Below the pieces are notes generated by a model. That model was not told the origin of the DNA. It was given only the letters and a program-made list of their open reading frames with translations, and did not search any database. 6,873 nucleotides of DNA, taken from positions 1 to 6,873 of the forward strand of contig JAAAOD010000066.1 in the NCBI GenBank assembly GCA_009908535.1. Reading direction: 5' to 3'. Shown piece by piece: positions 1-6,523 of the stretch. Position numbers and translations under genes: made by a program. Origin of the DNA: Verrucomicrobiota bacterium (GTDB lineage: Bacteria > Verrucomicrobiota > Verrucomicrobiia > Opitutales > Oceanipulchritudinaceae). How positions within the stretch are numbered: position 1 is the stretch's first letter; each line of letters begins with the position of its first letter.

Positions 1-3000
1 GAGGCATTCTCGACGACAAGCCGCACCTTGGCCTCATCCCCCTGCCGGAGAAACTCCGGGCCCCGCAGCTCGGCGGAAAGGGCGGTGATCGTGCTCAGCG
101 GCCAGGACTGCAGGGAATTCTCGGCAAGGAAATCCCCACGCAGGAGGAGGAGATCCCACCGCCCCGAATGGGAGGGCAAGGTCCCGCTGAGGCGACAGGG
201 ATCCTCGCCCGCACAGACAACGGCGGAAAACCCGGAATCCAGCTCCGCGGGCCCGTCGCCTTCCCCATCCCGAACCAGTTCCGGATACAGCAACTGCAGG
301 ACCGGCCAGTCCGGCGGGCTTTGGCCACCCGTGCCCGGCGGCAACGCGAGGGGGGATCGCTCGCCGGCAGGATCGGCCATGGGCAGCCATTCACCACTGA
401 AGGCCACCCCATCGAAAGTATCCATCTGCAGCTGCCGGTTGTGTGCCTGCTGCAGGCCGACCACCCGCCTCGGCCGCCAGCTCATTCCGGCGGGATAAAG
501 CTTCCATGCCAACGCTGCGGACAAGCTGTCCCCGCCTGCGTTTACCTGGAACCGATAGGGGCTGCTCGGGGCAAGACCGAATTGCTGCCCCTCTTGAAGG
601 TGCAGTGGTTCGACGGTGCTGGTGCCGTAGCTGCCGTGCAAATACAAGGAGCGGCCTCCCCCGGCCCAGACCGCCTCATAGAGCAGGCGACCGGCGAAAA
701 GATTCCCGGAAACTCCCTCCGGCGGCTCCCATTCCCGATAAACGGCGGGTCCGTCGACAGTAAAGCTATGGACCGCCGACGTCCCCTCCGGATTGCGCAG
801 GTGGAGAAAAAGGCCCCCGGGTTCGGATCTGCCGAGAGCAAGAATTTCCAGTTTCTGATCGGGACCGGGCTCCACAAGGAGGAGCGGACGTTCGCTTTGC
901 AGCGGTTGCAGGGCGCCGGGAAGCATCGGGTCCTCGGGCAAGACCCAGAACGCCACCTCGCCGTCCGGGTAGACGGCCCTTGTTTCCGCTCCCCGGTTGG
1001 TGTAGCGGACCGTGTAGTAACCGGGCTGCGGTAGGGCCAGCTCCACGGCGTCCGCGGACGTGTTGCGGGGCGGATCGAAACGTTCCACCACCTTCCGCAC
1101 GTATTCCCTCTTGTGAAAGCGATAATCCGTCTTCGCGCTGCCTAACAGCGACCGGTCAGGCAAATCATCGTATTCGCCTTCGGTGATGATGGTCCCGCGA
1201 CGCCGGTGGATATAGCGCGTGGCAAAGTTCTCCCGGACGACCTCCACCTGTCCCAGCGGCGCTCCGTCGATCCTTGCCCCCAACCGCCGCCACTCCATCT
1301 GCAATCGCGCCGGTTGGTCGTGGCGGAGAATTTTCTCTTCCTGACGGATGCTCAGGAACTGGCGGACCCCGGTCATCCCGATCAATCCGTCGGCAAGGAG
1401 GATCTGCCCACGCAAGGAAAAGACGCGGACGCGATAGACCTTCGTGGATCCTGCCTTGTCAGCCCCTCCCAGCTGCAGGGAAAGGCCGTTCTGCAGCGCA
1501 TTTTCAAAGGAGAGAATTCTCTCCACCACCGGCGCGGGCTCCACAGGGGCCTGCCGGTGGGCGGGCTTGAAGAAAGGCCGCTCCGCCGGCACCACTTCAA
1601 AGCGCAGGTAGGCGATCCCGTCCGGAAGTGCGGCGGCCTCGTTGCGGATCAACCGGGCTCCGACAGGGCGACCGGCATGGAAAAGGCGACTGTCTTCCCG
1701 GAGCCGCTCCCCGTTAAAACGCAGGGAGAAAGGACGGCGCTGCTTCTCCCGCAGATGGGCAAGGAAGACGGCGTTGCCGCTTTCATCGGTCCAGTACAGG
1801 GGGCCGTGCAGGGAAGTCGTTTCCGGGATTTCCACGCTTTCCTCCCGGAATCCGGCTGCCAGATCCTCGCTCCGGACAGGTTCTTTCCGTCCATCCGGGA
1901 AAAGGACATTTCCGGGAGCGGTCGAGGAACCGCTGCGCAACCAGCGGAGGACATCGCCGCCTTTGACCTCGCTGCGCGCAGCGAGGAGGAGATTTGTCGG
2001 CCGGACTTCTTCCTTGTCCGGTTCAGCTTTCACCCATGCCGGACCATCGCTGGTGAAGGCGAGAATCTCCACCCAATCTTCCGCCACCTCGCTGGCGAGG
2101 CGGAATACCCCCTCGCTGCCGACCTGCTCGATGACCTCTCTCTCACCATCGGCCTTGTGGAGGATCACCCGTCCCCCGGCGGGGGGCCGCCCACTGATGG
2201 CATTCAACAGCATTCCCTCGGTGGCATTCCCGTTCCGGGCAAGGATCAGTTCGACGGGACTGACAAGAACGAGTTTACGGAGCTCATGGTCGCCGGCCCG
2301 GAGGGTGAACCGGTACCAGCCAGCCCCGAAGCTGTCCCCGAGAGCCACTTGCGTCCGGGTCCAATTCAGGGCACCGCCCCCCCCGATCGCCACCTCGCGC
2401 TCAAGGAGAGTCGCGGATTCCCCGGCCTCCTCCCCCTCCGCCTCCGCCGCCGGCAGGCGGAGAAGGTCAGAACGCCGGGACACCTCCGTAGGGGAAGGCT
2501 CCAGCAATTCCATCCGCAAATCGGCCTTCGAAAGATTCCGGCTCCAGACGGAAATACGAATCTCCGTGAAAGGGGCAAACCGCTTGGTGATCTCCACCTC
2601 CAGTTCGCTTGCAAGGAGGACATCCGCCAATTCCCTCGCCTCCTCCCGAAGCCGCGGCGGCACCTCCGTGGCCGCTTCCACCTCCCGCACAAAGGCAAGG
2701 GCCTGATTGCGGTAGGGATAGCGGGGACGTTTTCCGTTCTCGGGAGGTTCCCCCCACTCATTGTATAAGCGGGCAAGGGCCAGCTTGATGCGCGCTGTTG
2801 CCTCCGCCGCCTGCACCTTGCCAAGGGCCTGCTGGTAAAGGGCCTCCACTGTGGTCCTCACTTCTGCCTCACGGGGCAGCTGACGACTCCACGACTCGGC
2901 AAGGTAGCGGTAAAGACGACTGCGCGTGGAATCCTCCCCGGCAATGCGGAGGGCCCGCTGCAGTCGCTCGCGGTAGGAGGCCTCGAAGGAATAGGGTTCC

Positions 3001-3341
3001 TCCTCCGGACCGCTTGCCTCCGCGATGGAGGACAGCAAACCGAGATAGGCCGCCCTTGCCTTCCCGATGGCCGTGGAATTCTCCCATGCATCGAGGACCT
3101 CCGCCGCCCACTCCCACAAGACGGGATCCCTCCATTGTTCAGGCGGGGCACGTTCCATGAGAAAGGCCGTTTTCTGCTCCAGGGCCGGGCTTTCCGTTTC
3201 CTTGCCGATGCCGGCAAGGGCGCGCCATTCCTCCCCAAGCCGGTCGGAGAGGCTTCCGCAGACCAGGAAGGGGGTGAAAACAAAGGCAAGCGGCCAAAGG
3301 AAAAGCCGCCGCAGCTGTTTACCTGTCGGGTAGATGCTCAA
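1..3341 (-). CDS. Alpha-2-macroglobulin family protein, N-terminal 1113 residues (3' end outside window)
   Basis: Bacterial A2Ms are large extracytoplasmic proteins thought to trap attacking proteases, usually through a thioester. Seen: one uninterrupted minus frame of 1113 codons. Residues 10-30 form a signal peptide (basic LRR, then a hydrophobic run ending FLVCG). Residues 32-245 are Glu/Ala-rich and helical, and beta-rich domains follow. Residues 247-270 (ELEVEITKRFAPFTEIRISV, then RN) resemble the first macroglobulin domain. Residues 342-440 resemble the usual step from a Y-R-F-T strand to a domain beginning SGRPPAGGRVIL. The window ends in GPEFLRQGDEAKVRLVVENA (1094-1113), close to the family's PRFLRxGDxxxLxxxVxN motif. 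The thioester CxEQ and the C-terminal third lie beyond the edge; the family is commonly 1500-2000 residues. The only cysteines after C28 are C1043 and C1049, a possible disulfide. Cys28 lacks a canonical lipobox (V at -1). The TTG start was chosen because it keeps the signal peptide; the first in-frame ATG (3158) would lose it. It sits 49 bases after the secretin stop. No clear RPxYRPGQ motif was found. Confidence 0.77.
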   Translation of the reverse strand, partial: MSIYPTGKQLRRLFLWPLAFVFTPFLVCGSLSDRLGEEWRALAGIGKETESPALEQKTAFLMERAPPEQWRDPVLWEWAAEVLDAWENSTAIGKARAAYLGLLSSIAEASGPEEEPYSFEASYRERLQRALRIAGEDSTRSRLYRYLAESWSRQLPREAEVRTTVEALYQQALGKVQAAEATARIKLALARLYNEWGEPPENGKRPRYPYRNQALAFVREVEAATEVPPRLREEARELADVLLASELEVEITKRFAPFTEIRISVWSRNLSKADLRMELLEPSPTEVSRRSDLLRLPAAEAEGEEAGESATLLEREVAIGGGGALNWTRTQVALGDSFGAGWYRFTLRAGDHELRKLVLVSPVELILARNGNATEGMLLNAISGRPPAGGRVILHKADGEREVIEQVGSEGVFRLASEVAEDWVEILAFTSDGPAWVKAEPDKEEVRPTNLLLAARSEVKGGDVLRWLRSGSSTAPGNVLFPDGRKEPVRSEDLAAGFREESVEIPETTSLHGPLYWTDESGNAVFLAHLREKQRRPFSLRFNGERLREDSRLFHAGRPVGARLIRNEAAALPDGIAYLRFEVVPAERPFFKPAHRQAPVEPAPVVERILSFENALQNGLSLQLGGADKAGSTKVYRVRVFSLRGQILLADGLIGMTGVRQFLSIRQEEKILRHDQPARLQMEWRRLGARIDGAPLGQVEVVRENFATRYIHRRRGTIITEGEYDDLPDRSLLGSAKTDYRFHKREYVRKVVERFDPPRNTSADAVELALPQPGYYTVRYTNRGAETRAVYPDGEVAFWVLPEDPMLPGALQPLQSERPLLLVEPGPDQKLEILALGRSEPGGLFLHLRNPEGTSAVHSFTVDGPAVYREWEPPEGVSGNLFAGRLLYEAVWAGGGRSLYLHGSYGTSTVEPLHLQEGQQFGLAPSSPYRFQVNAGGDSLSAALAWKLYPAGMSWRPRRVVGLQQAHNRQLQMDTFDGVAFSGEWLPMADPAGERSPLALPPGTGGQSPPDWPVLQLLYPELVRDGEGDGPAELDSGFSAVVCAGEDPCRLSGTLPSHSGRWDLLLLRGDFLAENSLQSWPLSTITALSAELRGPEFLRQGDEAKVRLVVENA
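1509..1524. repeat. Perfect 16-bp palindrome centred on GAATTC
   Basis: GGAGAGAATTCTCTCC is exactly self-complementary and lies within the A2M coding sequence (minus frame reads Val-Glu-Arg-Ile-Leu-Ser). It may be a by-product of the unusual abundance of GAATTC in this window. Confidence 0.85.
1967..1986. repeat. Perfect 20-bp palindrome inside the A2M gene
   Basis: The half-site CCTCGCTGCG is followed immediately by its exact reverse complement with no spacer. It encodes Leu-Ala-Ala-Arg-Ser-Glu near residue 452 of the A2M protein. The flanking bases (A on both sides) do not extend it. Function is unknown; it could form a cruciform or hairpin, or bind a dimeric protein. Confidence 0.9.
2377..2384. 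repeat. Eight-base G:C homopolymer in the A2M coding sequence
   Basis: The minus strand carries eight consecutive G residues that encode part of a Gly run at about residues 320-323. Tracts of this kind can slip during replication and shift the frame. At this GC content about one such tract in a window this size is expected by chance. Confidence 0.9.
3200..3219. repeat. Short hairpin early in the A2M gene (8-bp stem, 4-base loop)
   Basis: CCTTGCCG and its reverse complement CGGCAAGG are separated by four bases. It lies about 120-140 bases after the proposed TTG start and encodes residues 41-47 (ALAGIGK). It contains two opposed copies of the heptamer CCTTGCC that recurs through this gene. No T-tract follows, so it is not an intrinsic terminator. 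A role in mRNA folding is possible but unproven. Confidence 0.75.
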
Positions 3342-3390
3342 CCCTGAGCACGCAAACAGGAGGCAACCGGAGGGACAACGTTTTTTCCCG
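3342..3390 (-). other. 49-base gap between secretin and A2M genes; no clear ribosome site or terminator
   Basis: This is the only non-coding gap in the operon. It contains a run of six A residues (minus strand) just after the secretin stop, but no stem-loop followed by T residues. The only purine-rich match is CAGGG, which directly abuts the TTG at 3341 and leaves no spacing. Measured to the ATC at 3335, the same CAGGG would have a normal six-base spacing, but ATC is a very rare initiator. No promoter boxes were recognised. Read-through from the secretin seems likely, with weak or re-initiated translation of the A2M gene. Confidence 0.5.
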
Positions 3391-5343
3391 CTACTTCGCT
3401 TCCCGGCGCCGCCGCGGGCCTCCAGGTGTATCGAGGAACGGCTTCTGGTAGAGGGAATTGGGTTCCACCCCGCCAAGAAACTGGTAGGCCGGAGAACCAC
3501 CGGGGCTGACCAGATTGGCGGTGACAAAAATGAGCAGGTTTCGCTTCTGCGTGCTCTCGCCTTCATTGCGGAAGAGCCGGCCCAGCAGCGGCAGGTCGCC
3601 AAGGATGGGGATCCGGTCGGCCACGCGGACGGAATGCTCCCGCGTCAGCCCGCCCATGATGACGGTGGCGCCGTCCCAGATCGTCACCTCGGTCTCCACT
3701 TTGCGGATGCTGAAAAGGGGCTGGTAGAAACCGCTCGGCACGGTGACGGTGGTGTCGGAGGCGATGGCCACGGAGGTGCCCCCGTACTCCACAAAGCCCT
3801 CGAATTCCGTGACCTTTGGCTTCAAAGCAAGGCTGATGGCGTTGTCCTCCTCCACCGTCGGCGTCACCTGCATCTCCACCCCGACGTTCCGCGTCGTGAA
3901 GGAGCGTGGCGTTCCCGCCGTGATGGCCACCCCGGCCGACCCGCTTGAACTGTCCCCGCGCCCGACCTCGGCGTCCGTATCCCCGTAGGCTTCCGGATAA
4001 CGGAATTCCTCCGCGACGACAATTTCCGCCGTTTTCCCGCTGAGGACGGTCAGTTTGGGAGCGCTGAGCAGGTCGTTGCCCGATTGGCGCTCAAGGGCGC
4101 GCACGAGGCTGCGGACGTCCACTCCGTCGACAACCCCGGTCACCGAGATCAGGTCGCCGGCGTTTTCGGCAAGGTCGACCGTCGTGGGCAGCACCGGGGC
4201 TCCCTCCGCGATCGCCGGCAGCTCGAGCCCGGGTCGGTCGATGACGATCCGGCTTTCATCCCCGCCGACAGTGAAGGCGTTGGCGAGGTTGCGTGTCGGG
4301 GCGTTGCTGATACGATCCTTCCCGCGACCCACCAGCGTCCATTCAAATCCCAGCTCCTCGAGGTTGCGCTCCTGCACTTCAAGGAACCGCGCCTCGATTT
4401 CCACCTGCTTGACGGTACGGTAGCGGCGCAGGAGCCGCCGCAGTTTCTCATGATTGCGCGCCGTCTGCGTGACGATCAACTGCCCGTCGGCGAGGGCAAG
4501 GTCGGCGCCCGAAACCCCGTCGAAGGGAATCCCCGCCCGTTGCAGAAAGCTCTTCATCGCCGCCTCCACCGGTCCGCGCCCGTCGCCGGAAGTCGCGGAT
4601 GTCGCCTCGGCGAAGGGATCGGGTATCACTTCGCGGGCCGGGGAATCCGATGTCGCGGACTCGTGGATACCGGTAAGACGGATGAGGGTGGAACGACTGA
4701 CGGGATAAAAGTCCGTTTCCAGTCCGGCCCCCGGTCCCTGTTGCCGGCGGAGAACGACGGCGTCGCTCTGCAGCTCGTAGGAATAAGCCACCGACGAGGT
4801 GACAAAGTCGAGAACCCGCAGGAGGCTGAGCCGTCGCAAAATAATGGATACATGGGGATCGGCGCCCTCGGGATCGATAAGGACAATATTCAGGCTGCGC
4901 TCTTCTCCCCCGTGACGCGCCAGCATTTCCGCGAGGGTCTCCACCACCTCACTGAGGGGGACATCGCGGAATTCCACCCTCGGAATGAAGACCCCTTCCA
5001 GGAAGCGGCGGACCTCGTCCTCCGCCTCTCCGTTGGCTTCCTCGGCCACACGTTCGAAGACCTCCGGGCGGGCCCAGCCAAAGTCCACTTCATCGAGCAG
5101 ATCGTCACGGGTCCGTTCGCGCCGCTTGCGTTCCGGTTCCCCGGCCGCTTCTCCGCCGCTTTCAGGAGAATCGACGGCAACCGCCCCCGTCTCCTCTCCC
5201 GGATCCGGCCTTTCGTAGAGGGAGCGGACCCCGCCCTGCCGCTGCAACCAGCGGCTCTCCGCCTCGACGTCGGGCAGATCGACGCCCCCGGGGGAAGAAA
5301 CAAGACCGAGGAAAGCCAAAGCGAGGCAGGCATCGCCCTTCAT
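3391..5343 (-). CDS. Type II/IV secretin (PilQ/GspD superfamily), outer-membrane pore
   Basis: The 650-residue protein should assemble as a multimeric outer-membrane channel for a type IV pilus or type II secretion-like machine. Residues 1-20 are a signal peptide (CLALAFLGLVSS). Residues 40-115 are a charged, probably disordered linker. Residues 119-200 are an STN/N0-like domain beginning IPRVEFRDVPLSEV. Residues 257-310 are an N1-like domain containing DGQLIVTQTARNHEKLRRLL. The secretin core runs from about 312 (VKQVEIEARFLEV) through LLSAPKLTVLSG (425-436), VGVEMQVTPTV (487-497) and VTEFEGFVEYGG (511-522) to the hallmark RIPILGDLPLLGRLF (578-592) and RNLLIFVTANLV (601-612). There is one N1-like domain rather than the three N repeats of GspD, no AMIN domain was recognised, and the end is a basic PRRRREAK tail. 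The ATG overlaps the preceding stop as ATGA and has a strong Shine-Dalgarno 11 bases upstream. The domain style is verrucomicrobial. Whether it serves a pilus or secretion is not decidable here. Confidence 0.95.
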   Translation of the reverse strand: MKGDACLALAFLGLVSSPGGVDLPDVEAESRWLQRQGGVRSLYERPDPGEETGAVAVDSPESGGEAAGEPERKRRERTRDDLLDEVDFGWARPEVFERVAEEANGEAEDEVRRFLEGVFIPRVEFRDVPLSEVVETLAEMLARHGGEERSLNIVLIDPEGADPHVSIILRRLSLLRVLDFVTSSVAYSYELQSDAVVLRRQQGPGAGLETDFYPVSRSTLIRLTGIHESATSDSPAREVIPDPFAEATSATSGDGRGPVEAAMKSFLQRAGIPFDGVSGADLALADGQLIVTQTARNHEKLRRLLRRYRTVKQVEIEARFLEVQERNLEELGFEWTLVGRGKDRISNAPTRNLANAFTVGGDESRIVIDRPGLELPAIAEGAPVLPTTVDLAENAGDLISVTGVVDGVDVRSLVRALERQSGNDLLSAPKLTVLSGKTAEIVVAEEFRYPEAYGDTDAEVGRGDSSSGSAGVAITAGTPRSFTTRNVGVEMQVTPTVEEDNAISLALKPKVTEFEGFVEYGGTSVAIASDTTVTVPSGFYQPLFSIRKVETEVTIWDGATVIMGGLTREHSVRVADRIPILGDLPLLGRLFRNEGESTQKRNLLIFVTANLVSPGGSPAYQFLGGVEPNSLYQKPFLDTPGGPRRRREAK

Positions 5344-5861
5344 CGATTGCGGGAACCTCCTTCCACAAGCGGCAGCAGCCGGAGCGGATCCTCTCCCACC
5401 TCGTAGATCCGGTCGCTGTGATGGTCGTGCAAAAGCAGGCGGTCGCGCCGGCCGGGGAAAAGGGCGAGCCCGCCCTCGGCATCGGCATGACCGGGCTCGA
5501 GGCGGTGCCAGCGGGACGCGGTGGCATCGTAGATGCAGTACACCGTGCCGCCATCTTCATGGAGACGCCCCCGGAGCTCGAGGTCGCGGGCAGGGGAATT
5601 CTCCGGGACGATCTCCTCCTCAATTTGTAGTTGCCTGTCCGCTACTTTCTTCCCCGCCTCCGTCGACCATCCCATCCATCCGGCGAGGGGATCAGGCCCC
5701 GTGGCCAGTTGGGCGGGCAAGCAGAGAATTCCCGGACCGGTGGCCTCCGGAGCCCCCGTTCCAGAATCCGGCGGCGGCAGAACGGCGCGCCCCAGCAGAA
5801 GGAGCGGAGGCAGCAACGGCCAGATGCCGGTCAGACGCCGCAACAGTCCCGCCCCGTTCAT
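5340..5861 (-). CDS. Small PilP/GspC-like periplasmic linker protein
   Basis: This 173-residue protein probably bridges the inner-membrane PilN/PilO-like pair and the secretin, as PilP and GspC do. Residues 9-25 form one hydrophobic membrane segment (GIWPLLPPLLLL). A Pro/Gly-rich stretch follows, then a short charged helix near 66-84. A compact beta-rich domain spans about 94-156 (LELRGRLHEDGGTVYCIYD ... LFPGRRDRLLL ... RIYEV). Its pattern of an L-x-G strand, a strand with a bulky substitution, a G-H/D turn and a closing strand is like the PilP/GspC homology-region domain. This rests on pattern and gene order, not strong identity. C47 and C109 are both predicted periplasmic. No lipoprotein signal is present, unlike classical PilP. 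The frame is open further upstream, but the ATG at 5861 has a good Shine-Dalgarno sequence, overlaps the preceding stop as ATGA, and begins directly with a membrane segment. Confidence 0.72.
   Translation of the reverse strand: MNGAGLLRRLTGIWPLLPPLLLLGRAVLPPPDSGTGAPEATGPGILCLPAQLATGPDPLAGWMGWSTEAGKKVADRQLQIEEEIVPENSPARDLELRGRLHEDGGTVYCIYDATASRWHRLEPGHADAEGGLALFPGRRDRLLLHDHHSDRIYEVGEDPLRLLPLVEGGSRNR
5355..5362 (-). promoter_or_regulatory. Shine-Dalgarno for the secretin gene
   Basis: The minus strand reads AAGGAGGT, a near-perfect anti-16S match, 11 bases before the ATG at 5343. It lies within the last codons of the PilP-like gene. Confidence 0.85.
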
Positions 5862-6523
5862 CCCGCCTCCTCGAAGGCATAGAGACCGCGCAGCCACCAG
5901 GGTGCATCCTCGGTGGCCTCGAATAACTCCAGCTCGCGCATCGTCCAGCTGTCCCCGAGATTGGCCCGTTCGAGAAGGCAGCGCCCCATCGCTTCCGGAG
6001 GCCCTTCCAGTTCGAATCCAATGACGGGAAACGGGGAAACAGGGTCGGGGCTTAGATAAATCCTTCGTGGAACCGCCGCTGTCGGGGTCTCCACAAAGGG
6101 CTCCACCATCGCGATGAGGCCGGCGAGGTAACGGTTGAAGGCGCTCTCCCTGCCTTCCGCGCGGTAACTGTCTTCGCGTGGTCGCCACCAGGAGCGGAGC
6201 AGCCGCACCAATTCGATGTCAACGCCCTCGGTCTGCAGGCGCATTTGCATACGCTCGAGCTCGAGGAGCGCCTCTTCCCGCCGCAGTAGAGGTTCTCCAT
6301 CCCCGCGCAGACGCGGCGCGCGCGCCGGCGTGCGCAGGCGTTCCCATTCCTCATTGGTCATGCGGGCCAGCTCGAGCAGTTCGACCTTCAGTCCGTCGCC
6401 GACCCGCGCGAGCAGCGGCGGATCCTCGGTTGCAGCATCCGGGGAATGACCGGCAAGATAAACAAAGAGCACCTGCCCTCCTCCGAGGGCAATCCAGACA
6501 AGCAACCAGTAGAATCGCCTCAT
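5858..6523 (-). CDS. PilO-like (GspM-like) inner-membrane alignment protein
   Basis: The 221-residue bitopic protein has the layout of PilO. There is a short cytoplasmic start (MRRF) and one membrane helix at about 5-24. A charged helical, probably coiled-coil, region spans about 44-112, broken by a Pro/Arg/Gly linker at 65-76 (TPARAPRLRGDG). A C-terminal alpha/beta domain spans about 153-217. In that domain the strand PFPVIGFELEG (164-174), helix PEAMGRCLLERAN and strand TMRELELFEA fit the ferredoxin-like fold of PilO, where a helix between strands forms the dimer surface. PilO normally pairs with PilN in the periplasm and contacts PilP. The gene lies directly between the PilN-like and PilP-like genes, overlapping both by four bases, which is the strongest argument for the assignment. 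The ATG at 6523 follows AAGGAGG by seven bases. It could equally be called GspM-like or Amuc_1100-like; sequence identity to any of these was not tested. Confidence 0.72.
   Translation of the reverse strand: MRRFYWLLVWIALGGGQVLFVYLAGHSPDAATEDPPLLARVGDGLKVELLELARMTNEEWERLRTPARAPRLRGDGEPLLRREEALLELERMQMRLQTEGVDIELVRLLRSWWRPREDSYRAEGRESAFNRYLAGLIAMVEPFVETPTAAVPRRIYLSPDPVSPFPVIGFELEGPPEAMGRCLLERANLGDSWTMRELELFEATEDAPWWLRGLYAFEEAG
5866..5871 (-). promoter_or_regulatory. Shine-Dalgarno deciding the start of the PilP-like gene
   Basis: The minus strand reads AGGAGG, four bases before the ATG at 5861. It sits in the final Glu-Glu-Ala codons of the PilO-like gene. It supports the 173-residue start over a longer in-frame extension that would overlap much of the PilO-like gene. 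Confidence 0.75.

Noticed and set aside
168..1034. 288-codon plus-strand open frame
   Set aside because: Antisense shadow of the A2M gene, with low-complexity composition and no recognisable motif.
1206..2768. 520-codon plus-strand open frame
   Set aside because: It is antisense to the A2M frame, resembles no family, is rich in Pro/Arg/Gly, and arises from high third-position GC of the opposite strand.
2366..2824. 152-codon minus-strand open frame in another phase
   Set aside because: It overlaps the A2M frame on the same strand and consists of Arg-rich shadow sequence.
3370..3390. Possible terminator after the secretin (GGGA...TCCC with a run of A/T)
   Set aside because: The arms pair over only four bases and the A run lies inside the would-be stem; there is no stem followed by a T-tract.
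4084..5406. 440-codon plus-strand open frame
   Set aside because: It lies fully antisense to the secretin, whose domains and motifs are unmistakable.
5862..6188. Longer N-terminal extension of the PilP-like gene
   Set aside because: It would overlap half of the PilO-like gene, is Arg/Gly/Pro-rich shadow sequence, and would bury the membrane segment; the ATG at 5861 has a ribosome site and an ATGA overlap.
6314..6327. 14-bp GC-only palindrome in the PilO-like linker
   Set aside because: Simple alternating CG encoding the Ala/Arg/Pro linker; expected in sequence of this composition.
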